Source: Bacteroidales bacterium
GTDB taxonomy: Bacteria; Bacteroidota; Bacteroidia; Bacteroidales; WCHB1-69
Assembly (NCBI GenBank): GCA_017527945.1
Contig: JAFXPL010000129.1
Location: 1 to 57,604, forward strand
Reading direction: 5' to 3'
DNA: 57,604 nt
The notes below the pieces were generated by a model. It saw only the letters and a program-made list of their open reading frames with translations. It had not been told where the DNA came from and searched no databases. The translations under genes were made by a program, and so were the position numbers. Shown here piece after piece: positions 42,062-52,800 of the stretch (its first letter is position 1; each line of letters begins with the position of its first letter).

Positions 42062-42460
42062 ATGGAAAAGAAAGATCCCATAGAAGAGGCCCGGCGGTAT
42101 GTGGTCAACGCCGAGGAGGTCATCGAGAAGGCCAACTACGACCCGGAGCTGAATCGGTATTCGGATGGCAAGTACGTGAAAATGGCAGGAAACACGCTGT
42201 GGAACGGCTGCTTGATTGTTCTTGATGCCTTGTTCGGCCTGTCCAAGCGTAAGGGCCGTCCTGACATCGGAAAGTACAAAGATGCGGCCCGGAAGCGCGA
42301 CCGTAGGCTGTTGGCGTCCATTGTAGATGGCTATGACACCATGCACCTGTCCATGGGCTATGACGGGAATAAAAGCAAAAAAGTCTGCGATTCAGGCTTC
42401 GAGTATGCGAATGCCATCATTGACCACTGCGCCAGGCTGATGCCATCTGGAGTCAATTGA
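42062..42460 (+). CDS. DUF5618-family small protein
   Basis: This 132-residue soluble, probably all-helical protein contains EVIEKANYDPELNRYSD and KYVKMAGNTLWNGCLIVLD. These fit the DUF5618 family, common in Bacteroidales, often in several copies per genome, and of unknown function. It is the second gene preceded by the ~200-bp leader. A broken relative lies at 57181-57301, where EIIKKAEYDPGL and KYVRLTGNTL are still readable. The start ATG follows the promoter box by 34 bases with a short GGAA before it. Confidence 0.85.
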   Translation: MEKKDPIEEARRYVVNAEEVIEKANYDPELNRYSDGKYVKMAGNTLWNGCLIVLDALFGLSKRKGRPDIGKYKDAARKRDRRLLASIVDGYDTMHLSMGYDGNKSKKVCDSGFEYANAIIDHCARLMPSGVN

Positions 42461-42554
42461 GAATTAAGAATTGAAGGCCCTTAACTCTAAGTTTCTGCCC
42501 TATTTCACTGTTTTCATAATCTGAAAAATATGGGTCCACAAAATTGGCGTTGTC

Positions 42555-44918
<2,364 letters not shown>

Positions 44919-44920
44919 TT

Positions 44921-45126
44921 GGGTTAGTGGGTTTAGGTTATAGGTTAATAGGTTATAGGTTAATAGGTTATAGGTTATAGGTTAATAGGTTATAGGTTAA
45001 TAGGTTATAGGTTAATAGGTTATAGGTTAATAGGTTATAGGTTAATAGGTTATAGGTTAATAGTTATTAGTTATTGGTTATTAGTTATTGGTTATTAGTT
45101 ATTGGTTATTGGTTATTGGTTGGTTA
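44921..45126. repeat. 205-base tandem array GGTTATA/GGTTAATA then TTATTRG
   Basis: This is the longest array in the window. Alternating 7- and 8-nt units (GGTTATA, GGTTAATA) repeat about eight times, then TTATTRG heptamers follow. It fills the whole space between sbcD and metH, and the sbcD stop is its first unit on the minus strand. Confidence 0.95.
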
Positions 45127-46311
45127 GCGGGATTGTTGGTCGCGAACCTCCAGGATTACGGAATGCAGCAATTCTTTAAGGGAGTCGTCCATTTCGGTGT
45201 GAAGGGTGTCTTCGAAGTAGCGTTCGGCAATCTCAAAAGGGTCTTTTTCGCGGAATTCCGACAGGTTGAAGTCGGGCATCACGACGTTGCCGTTCCCTTC
45301 TCGGGCAGGCCGTGTGCACTTGAAGTCGCAGTAGCGGAGTCCTTTGCCGCGTTCGAGGATGCTGCGGATGCGGTTTTCGGTATCGGAAGGCAGCCGTTCG
45401 GCGGACAGGATGTTCAGTTGCACGTATCCTTCTTCCATCGGGAGGTGCGTTTCGAGATAGCCCAATGCCTCTTCTAACGGCTCAGGTGCGTTCGGGATGA
45501 CGTGGAACTTCAGCAATGGATCTATCGGAATCACTTCAATGACAGGCTTTTCTCCCTGTTTTTCCACCGAAATCATTGTCACGGAGTGCGGGAATTGTTC
45601 TTTGAAGTTCAGCTGTACCGGGCTACCGCAGTACCGTGCTTTTCCGTTGGGGAGAGTTTGCGGCGTGTGGATATGCCCCAATGCGAAATAGTCGTAGTCG
45701 TTATCTATATCATTGATATCCATGCTGTTGATTCCACCAACAATGTCCCGTCCGTTAAAGGAGGTGCTCTCGTGGGCCGTGAATATGGCATTGCCGACAG
45801 TGGTGTGCCCCATCAAGACAACAGGTAGTTTTTCCATGTTGCGTTTACGAATCTCCCGAAGCACGAGATTGTATAAATCGTTTTGATAATCAGGTATATA
45901 TGGAATTGCAGCAATCCAACCTTTGCCAGGAATCTCGATGATATGCTTGTCGAGGAGATAATCGTCGCCCTGTTTCTCCGCCGCCCCGATGAAGTGGGTG
46001 TTCACGCGCCGCCACACGCCCGCCATGCTTTCCACACGCGAGCTGCTGTCATGGTTGCCGGCAGTGAGGATAATCGGCATGTCCGGAGCCGTGTCGCAGA
46101 GGCGGAGCAGGTTATCGGACAGGAAGCGCATGGAGTTGTTGCCCGGAGTGTTCTTGTCGTAGAGGTCGCCGCTGACAAGCAGCGCGTCAGGCTGTTCCCG
46201 TTTGATGATGTCGCACAGCTGGTCGAAGAAGTGTTGATGCTCTTCCTGCCTGTCATAGTGGAAGTTGAGGACGTGACCGATGTGCCAATCCGACGTGTGG
46301 ATGATCTTCAT
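45124..46311 (-). CDS. sbcD: DNA double-strand-break nuclease subunit SbcD (Mre11-like)
   Basis: This 395-residue metallophosphoesterase partner of the SbcC ATPase opens hairpins and processes broken DNA ends. The metal-binding motifs are in order: HTSDWHIG (residues 5-12), VSGDLYD (about 46-52), TAGNHDSSSR (about 83-92), MGHTT and ALGHIHTP. The family C-terminal domain follows. The frame runs on to 46497, but MKIIHTSDWHIG at 46311 is the conserved start and the -7 box at 46333-46340 lies upstream of it. sbcC, normally adjacent, is not in the window. The stop codon opens a long repeat array, with metH beyond it. Confidence 0.96.
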   Translation of the reverse strand: MKIIHTSDWHIGHVLNFHYDRQEEHQHFFDQLCDIIKREQPDALLVSGDLYDKNTPGNNSMRFLSDNLLRLCDTAPDMPIILTAGNHDSSSRVESMAGVWRRVNTHFIGAAEKQGDDYLLDKHIIEIPGKGWIAAIPYIPDYQNDLYNLVLREIRKRNMEKLPVVLMGHTTVGNAIFTAHESTSFNGRDIVGGINSMDINDIDNDYDYFALGHIHTPQTLPNGKARYCGSPVQLNFKEQFPHSVTMISVEKQGEKPVIEVIPIDPLLKFHVIPNAPEPLEEALGYLETHLPMEEGYVQLNILSAERLPSDTENRIRSILERGKGLRYCDFKCTRPAREGNGNVVMPDFNLSEFREKDPFEIAERYFEDTLHTEMDDSLKELLHSVILEVRDQQSR

Positions 46312-46332
46312 TGCATGACTTTTTTCAGATGG

Positions 46333-46340
46333 CAAAGATA
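46333..46340 (-). promoter_or_regulatory. -7 promoter box for sbcD
   Basis: TATCTTTG on the minus strand lies 21 bases before the ATG at 46311. Confidence 0.75.
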
Positions 46341-46400
46341 GTATTTTTGAATGCACGATTTTGATGAAAACCGTGTTTCGCGAAAAATCGAATAATTGTG

Positions 46401-46408
46401 TAATTTTG
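46401..46408 (+). promoter_or_regulatory. -7 promoter box for the C69 dipeptidase gene
   Basis: TAATTTTG lies 24 bases before the ATG at 46433, divergent from the sbcD promoter. Confidence 0.65.
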
Positions 46409-46432
46409 CACGCTGATTTTAAACTTGAAAAA

Positions 46433-48028
46433 ATGAAAAGATCAATCTTGACTTTTGTAGTGTTGATGAGCGGTATGGTGCTGTGGGCGCAGAGCATCGC
46501 AGATTATGAAACGGGCGGCATGGAGTGCACCTCCATCACCGTCGGGCGGAAGGCTTCGTCGGACGGGTCGGTGATGACTTCGCACACCGATGACAGCCAC
46601 CGCACGCGCACGAACATCTACGTGACACCGGCGCAGGACTACGAACCCGGCGAGAAGGTGACGATGTATCGCCGTGAATGGGCGAAGAAGCGGATTCCCG
46701 GACAGATGCAACGTTACGACAATATCCCGATTGGCGAAATCCCGCAGGTTGATCACACCTATCAGTATCTTAATACGGCTTATCCGTGTGTGAACGAAGC
46801 ACAGCTGGCTATCGGGGAATCGACTTTCGGAGGGCGCCCCGAGCTGAAATCCGACAGCGGCCTCATCGACTGCCAGCGCCTCTGTCAGCTGTTGTTGGAA
46901 CGTTGCTGTACGGCGCGGGAGGCCATTGAGACCGCCGGCATCCTGCTCAAGAAATACGGATGGATAGACGCGGGCGAGTGCCTGACCATTGCCGACAAGG
47001 ATGAGGTGTGGCATCTGGAGATTCTCGGTCCGGGGAAAGGCAAACTTGGCGCGGTGTGGGCTGCCCAGCGCGTGCCCGACGACCATGTGGCCGTCAACGC
47101 CAACGCCTCCACCATTCGTGAGATCAACCTCAAAGATAAAGACTACTTCATGGCTTCCGAAAATGTCTATTCGTTAGCGCGTGAGAACGGCTGGTGGAGC
47201 GGCAAGGAACCCTTCCGTTTCGCATACGCCTACGCGCCGCAGACCCGTACGATGATGGCCTGCCGTCGCCGCGAATGGCGCGTTTTCGACCTCGTGGCAC
47301 CCTCGCTCCACCTTGATCCCAACGCCGAGAATTTTCCCTTCTCCGTGAAACCCGACACGCTCGTCACAATTGAAAAGATGATGAGTATTTTTAGGGACTA
47401 TTACGAAGACACTCCTTACGATATGCGTAAAACATTGACTGTTACAGATAAAGACGGAAAAACGGTCATCTCCCCGATGGCGAATCCGTTTATGAAGCTG
47501 GACGAGTTGAAACTGCACCGTATCAATGGCGGATGGAACGAGCGCGGGGAGCGCAGCATCGCCGTCCACTTTACCGTTTATGGCACCATCATCCAGTGCC
47601 GCAATTGGTTGCCTGACGAGGTGGGCGCTCTCTGTTGGTTCGCCCTCGACAATGTGGCATCCTCCATCTATGTGCCGATTTATGCGAATGTCACGGACCT
47701 GCCGGCCACTTACAAGACCGACGGGCGTGTCACAGGATTCAGCAAGGAGGCTGCCTGGTGGGCCTTCAACCGTGTGGGCACCCTCGCCGCGCAGCGCTGG
47801 GGCGACATGCACGTGGTGGTTGATCGGGTATGGCAGCCGAAACAGGCGGAATTCATCCGTGAGCACTACATCATTGAGCAGGAGGCTATGGGGCTGATCA
47901 ACCAAGACAAATACGACGAGGCCATCCAGGTGCTTACCAACTTCACCGACATTTGCGGCAACGAGGCCGTGGAGTGCGCGTGGAAACTCGGCGACGACCT
48001 TTGGACCACTTTCGATGGTCAATGGTAG
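46433..48028 (+). CDS. C69-family dipeptidase, exported
   Basis: This 531-residue N-terminal nucleophile hydrolase cleaves dipeptides. A signal peptide (MKRSILTFVVLMSGMVLWAQ) precedes the MECTSITVGRKASSDGS segment, where the Cys at about residue 33 is the family's nucleophile, normally exposed by processing. VNANASTIREINL, YSLARENGWW and NRVGTLAAQRWGDM are typical of the family. The first ATG of the longer frame (46361) lies before the promoter box, so 46433 is chosen. The stop codon is two bases from a GTGATTA array that reaches the next gene's ATG. Confidence 0.94.
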   Translation: MKRSILTFVVLMSGMVLWAQSIADYETGGMECTSITVGRKASSDGSVMTSHTDDSHRTRTNIYVTPAQDYEPGEKVTMYRREWAKKRIPGQMQRYDNIPIGEIPQVDHTYQYLNTAYPCVNEAQLAIGESTFGGRPELKSDSGLIDCQRLCQLLLERCCTAREAIETAGILLKKYGWIDAGECLTIADKDEVWHLEILGPGKGKLGAVWAAQRVPDDHVAVNANASTIREINLKDKDYFMASENVYSLARENGWWSGKEPFRFAYAYAPQTRTMMACRRREWRVFDLVAPSLHLDPNAENFPFSVKPDTLVTIEKMMSIFRDYYEDTPYDMRKTLTVTDKDGKTVISPMANPFMKLDELKLHRINGGWNERGERSIAVHFTVYGTIIQCRNWLPDEVGALCWFALDNVASSIYVPIYANVTDLPATYKTDGRVTGFSKEAAWWAFNRVGTLAAQRWGDMHVVVDRVWQPKQAEFIREHYIIEQEAMGLINQDKYDEAIQVLTNFTDICGNEAVECAWKLGDDLWTTFDGQW

Positions 48029-48030
48029 TT

Positions 48031-48086
48031 GTGATTAGTGATTAGTGATTAGTGATTAGTGATTAGTGATTAGTGATTAGTGATTT
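48031..48086. repeat. Perfect 7-bp repeat GTGATTA x7 plus GTGATTT, touching a start codon
   Basis: Eight consecutive units run from two bases after the C69 stop to the base before the thioesterase ATG. This is the least degenerate array in the window. Confidence 0.97.
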
Positions 48087-48836
48087 ATGACAGATATAAT
48101 TCCTGTTTACGAAAAGCGGTTTGAGATTCCATCCTATTTGGCGGATGACCGGGCGGAGTTGTCGGTCCCTGCGTTGTTCGGTATTTTGCAGGAGGCGAGC
48201 AATAACCACGCCACGATGCTGGGTGCGGGCTGGCATGAATTGCGGGAACGCGGTTTTTTCTGGGTTTTGACTCGTATGCAGTTGAATATCAATAGAATGC
48301 CGAAATGGACGGAGGCGGTGACCCTGCGTTCTTGGGTGCGCAGGTCCGATGCGGCCACCTCTCCCCGCGATTACGAGCTCTTCGATGCCGACGGGCAACT
48401 GTTGGTGGCGGGCAGCTCTGTATGGGCTATCCTCGACACGACGGAGGGACGTCCGCACCGCATGAACATGTTTGATGGCTGTTTTTTGCCGCAGGAGCGT
48501 TCCGCGCTTGACCGCAAGCCGCCGAAAATTGCGCCCCTCGCTTTACCCGAGACTCTTCCTGATGCCAAGACTGCGGTCTATTCCGACATTGACATGAACC
48601 GCCATGTCAACAATGCCCACTACATCTTGTGGGCGCTCGATGCCATGGACGAGGATTTCCGAAATACTCATCGTATTACCGGAATTTCCGTCAATTTTAT
48701 CGCGCAGGCCAAGCTCGGCGACCGTTACACCGTTTGTTCCGAGCCCGTTTCCGAAACGGGTTTTAAAACGGCTATTCTTTCCGTCGCTGACCGCACCGAG
48801 TTCTGCCGTATCCAAACCGAATGGATGCCGATTTGA
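48087..48836 (+). CDS. Acyl-ACP thioesterase (FatA/FatB-like)
   Basis: This 249-residue enzyme has two hotdog domains and releases fatty acids from acyl carrier protein. The N-terminal domain contains LQEASNNHATMLGAGWHEL and the C-terminal one contains DIDMNRHVNNAHYILWAL, with the Asn and His expected in the active site. No promoter or Shine-Dalgarno sequence fits in the 56-base repeat before the ATG, so expression probably depends on read-through from the C69 gene. Any change in repeat number would alter the leader. It is followed after 40 bases by a small unknown gene on the same strand. Confidence 0.95.
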   Translation: MTDIIPVYEKRFEIPSYLADDRAELSVPALFGILQEASNNHATMLGAGWHELRERGFFWVLTRMQLNINRMPKWTEAVTLRSWVRRSDAATSPRDYELFDADGQLLVAGSSVWAILDTTEGRPHRMNMFDGCFLPQERSALDRKPPKIAPLALPETLPDAKTAVYSDIDMNRHVNNAHYILWALDAMDEDFRNTHRITGISVNFIAQAKLGDRYTVCSEPVSETGFKTAILSVADRTEFCRIQTEWMPI

Positions 48837-48876
48837 AACACCGGGCGTGTTCCACTGTCAATAGCCAATCGCCATC

Positions 48877-49464
48877 ATGTACATGAATGAGCATTTGTTT
48901 CGTGAGTTCCTGCAAGTACGGGAAATCTTGTGGGTGGGGATTAACTTCTCGAAGGCGAAGTTCACGCGCGAGGGGTTTGACTATCCGCAGGAGGTGCTTC
49001 AGCATTATTTCCACGAATGGAACATGCTCATTCTCAACGACCAGAAGAAGTACGACATCCGCATGAGTTTTCGGAAACCGGTGATGCAATATGACCTTTC
49101 AGTGGTCACCAGGTTGAACAAGGCCGTGAAAATCAATGATATACTATCACGTCACATCAATATTCGGGATGTGTTCACCGATGACCGCATGAGAGAATTG
49201 GCGGCTGCGTTGCCGCTTCCCGAAACGTTGCCTTTTGCCCTTTCGTTCTGGGTGGAGTCGTTCGATACGGCCACCAAGACGGCGGCCATTTGGGTGGTGG
49301 TATCCAAGACGGAGACCAGGGAGGTCGTCCTTTGCGAGAAATTCCTCAAACAGCCTGCCGGTTTCGGCACCCGTAACTACTGGGCGCGCACCTTTTACAA
49401 TGTCTTCTACGATATCCAGTCGTCCGCCTTCCTGCGCTGGGAGAACATGGTTGTAGGAGGGTAG
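48877..49464 (+). CDS. Conserved-looking hypothetical protein
   Basis: This 195-residue soluble protein has no signal peptide or membrane helix. It is rich in aromatic residues (FREFLQVREILWVGINFSKA, YWARTFYNVFYDI), and the predicted order is alpha/beta. I do not recognise a family. An alternative ATG lies two codons later at 48883. It is probably the third gene of the C69-thioesterase transcript, ending at the terminator near 49.6 kb. Codon use resembles the neighbours and the frame is open throughout, so it is very likely a real gene. Confidence 0.8.
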   Translation: MYMNEHLFREFLQVREILWVGINFSKAKFTREGFDYPQEVLQHYFHEWNMLILNDQKKYDIRMSFRKPVMQYDLSVVTRLNKAVKINDILSRHINIRDVFTDDRMRELAAALPLPETLPFALSFWVESFDTATKTAAIWVVVSKTETREVVLCEKFLKQPAGFGTRNYWARTFYNVFYDIQSSAFLRWENMVVGG

Positions 49465-49598
49465 GCGTTGTTACGTCGGTTCGGCTGCGATTATCGTCAA
49501 AAATAGCGAACCGACACTCTTCGCGTCTCTCTTTTTCCTGTGTTTTGGTTCCAATTTCGGGTTGGCAACATACGGTGTGACATGTAAATTTTCAGATT

Positions 49599-49638
49599 CG
49601 CTTTTTCTTCGTAAATCGAGAAAAAAGCGTTTTTTTTT
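49599..49638 (+). terminator. Rho-independent terminator after the C69-thioesterase transcript
   Basis: CGCTTTTTCTTCG pairs with CGAGAAAAAAGCG (one bulged base) and is followed by nine T residues. The A/T arms could also act on the other strand. Confidence 0.88.
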
Positions 49639-49806
49639 CATTACTTCCTGTTTGTTTGCATTTCGTAATCGGCTTGCGTGTGTCAATGTGGGTTGGAAAA
49701 CGATTTGTCGTCCGCCTTTTGCGCAAATAAAAATTTACAGTTAATTGTAAAGAAAAGAAAATCAAAAATAAATTTAATCAATTTGATTTTCGATTTGGAA
49801 ATTTGT

Positions 49807-49814
49807 TATTTTTG
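49807..49814 (+). promoter_or_regulatory. -7 promoter box for the two tandem adhesin genes
   Basis: TATTTTTG lies 63 bases before the ATG at 49878, in AT-rich sequence. Confidence 0.7.
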
Positions 49815-49877
49815 CCGTCGTGGAAATAGATTGAAAATGACTCTAAATTAAATAATATTTGTTAAAAAATGTATGTT

Positions 49878-52800
49878 ATGAAGAAGAATCTATTGTTTTT
49901 GACAGTCATGATCGTTTATGCGGGGGCGTTTTCCGTGTGTGCGCAGACAGTCCCGTTCAAGGTGCGTTTTTCCGTGACGGCGGCCACTTGCTACAACAAC
50001 GGCAAGGTGGCATACGCGCTGACGGATGTCTCGGATAACCCGCTGTCGGCTCTGCCTGCGGGAGTGTCGCAGGTGCGTGCCTACTACAAGGCCAGCGAGA
50101 CAGATTCTGCGCACTATTCCGGGTTGTACTACCACGGCGGCATCGACACGTTGACCCTTAATCACGGCATCTACATTGTAGGGGTAGAGGCCCTCTGGCC
50201 CGATGGAGCGGGCGGTTACATGCGCGCCGACACGCATACCGTATTGACTGTAAACACGGTTTATCAAAAGCCTGAGGCAGCGGTGCTGACCTCGCTCTCG
50301 TATTACGAATCCCATGCAGGCACCCGCCCGACGGTCGCCTGCGAGGATGCCGGCCGGTTGCAGCTCCGTATCCGTGACGGACAATTCCCCTACACGGTGG
50401 TTCTGAAACCCCGCGATTCTGAAGAGGTGTTCCGCACGGTCGTTTTTCGAGAGCGCCAGTACGACGGCAATATGACCGAGTATTATAATTATAAGGATTA
50501 TTATACTCTTGACAGTCTTCCTGCCGGTGAGTGGGATCTTTATGTGGAGGATGGTTGTGGCTATGGTTTGCCGCGTATCCGCTGTGAGGTTCCGCTCATG
50601 GACTTCCCGAAAGTCCAGTATTTCCGTCAGTTTACCTCTTCCGGCAATTTTACCGACAGCAATGTGGTCAAACTTGAAATGACACTGAATGATGTGTATA
50701 GTTATCAATATGATATGCTACCTAAACATGTAAGGTATCGCCTTCGTTGCGATGGGATCGCTCCCACTTCTTGGAAGCCTTTTCCCATTGATGAGATAAG
50801 CAGCACGAAGTATTTCACCGTGCGTGACACGTTCCATGCGGTGAGCCGTTATTGTGCACTGTGGGATAAGGACATCACGTTCGAGTACAAGATTTCCGAA
50901 TGTGAGGACACGGTGCAGTCGATTGTCTTTCGCCTACAGCGTCCGAACGATGAATATTTTGAGAGAGATTACTCCGATTTTCGGGACTCCATTGTGTGGC
51001 GTGGCGGTACTTGTATTGATAAGTGGTTCTGGCATAGGTATTTCCATGGCATTCGTTATTATACCACGCGGTTTGAAAAAGGGTCGTATGCGCCTTTCTA
51101 CAGCACTTCCAGCTTGCATCAGTACTACCGTTACTATTACACGCATCCGCTCTCGTGGGTATATACGGATGTCGCGACCGGCAGCGTGATCAAACGCGAC
51201 ACGGTGGACGTGATTACCGACTGGTCGCGGCTGTATGACCGTGACGTGGAGCGGGTGTATGGCTCTTTTCGTGAAACACCGCTTAATATATTGGTTGAAC
51301 GAAAATTAGTCGATTCTAAAGGGTGCGTCCTATATAGTGCCCGTGACAGCTTGACCTACTTGTATAGCGTGGGGACAGAGGTTTCTGACTGGAACATGAT
51401 CAAGTCGGGCTCGGAGAAGTGTTGCAAGGACCTCCGCTACGTGAAGGTTTTCGAGCACCACCGTTCGGAGGCGGACCCTGACGGGACGGTGATCCGGTTG
51501 GTGCGCAGCCCGAACGGCGATTTTTACAATTTCGAGGCGGTCTATAGCTCGGACTCCCGCTCCTGGACGGTCACGCGCGACCGTTTGGAGAATACGGCCG
51601 GCGTGCTTGGTGCTCCCGACGGGCGTTCGTTGCTGTTTCAGGACTATTGTCTGCCGTCGGGGCCCTATACGTTCGAGATTGTCACCCCTTGCAGCACTTT
51701 TGTGCTTTCTCAAAACTATAATTTCGGCACCAATGTGCGGACGGTGTTGTCGCAGGCACCGCAGTTTCAAGTCGAGGAGGAATGTTCCGGCACCTATCTG
51801 ACCTATACAGATGGTGCTTTCCAGACCTACTTCTACGGCAACTCGGTGGAGACTGGACTGCCGGACGATCCTTTAGTGTACGACCGCATCGCGATGTTCC
51901 AGATATACTCCGGGCCCGTCGGCAGCGACCGGTCTCGGCACCGATTAGGCGAGCCTTTCCATTTCACGATTCCCGGAACGTATGTGGTGAGCATGTACCC
52001 CGAGAGTCCGAATTCCGTCTGCTTTACTGAAACTCTTTATGATACGGTGCATTACGATGGCAATACCGTGGAGTTTGTCTATGCCAACGCGCTGCTGTGC
52101 GACTCCAATTCCACTCATGGTGATGCGTATGTGGCCGCGACTAACGGAACGCCGCCCTATACCTATACATTGTATTCGCAAAGGGAGAAGCAGGGTGCGG
52201 TTTTGGGTGTCAACGGCACGGGCCGGTTCTTGAACATTCCGATGCAGGCCGACCGGGAGTTGTCGTGCTTGGTGCAGGATTCTTGCGGAGCGTATTTCCA
52301 CGTGAACTTCTATCCTCGGTTGTTGGGTGAAATGCAGAAAGTCTGGTTCGACGGCGGGCTGACCGCCGACACGGTTTGCGAGGGGGTTACGTTGCGTGTC
52401 CACGCCATGTCGATAGGCGACATCCTGCGCTACGAGTGGCGAGGTCCGGGCGGATTCAGCGCGACCACGGCCGATCCGTATGTCTTCGTCCCTCGCGGTG
52501 CGCCTGGTGGCTGGTACAGCGTGGTCATCCGGAACACCGGATGCGTGGGTTACATCACCGACAGCCTTTATCTTGGTGTGATGGAGTCGCCTCGTGTCGC
52601 GATCGCTCCGAATGCCACCGTCTGTCCCGGCGACACGGTGACGCTGCGGTTCACCCCGTGGAGCCCTGTTCCGGGCAGCATGGTTGATTTCACCGTATCC
52701 ATTGTCACGGAAAACGGGACAACGCGCCGAAACTATTCGGCGTTGTCGGGCACGACGGTGACTGATCGCTATGTGGCTCGGGCGGCGGCGAAGGTGTTTG

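Larger units (their letters stand above)
49465..49877. other. 413-base region with two hairpins and a promoter, no gene
   Basis: A perfect 9-bp stem (49475-49483 with 49507-49515) comes first, then a strong terminator, then AT-rich sequence with the promoter of the large adhesin. No coding sequence is supported. Confidence 0.75.

Noticed and set aside
44921..45126. CRISPR-like array between sbcD and metH
   Set aside because: The units are 7-8 nt in direct contact with no spacers, and no cas gene is present.
46312..46497. Longer N-terminus for SbcD
   Set aside because: The extension covers both divergent promoter boxes and precedes the conserved MKIIHTSDWHIG start.
49475..49515. Hairpin GTCGGTTCG/CGAACCGAC as a terminator
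   Set aside because: The loop is 23 bases and no T run follows directly. The better terminator lies at 49599-49638.
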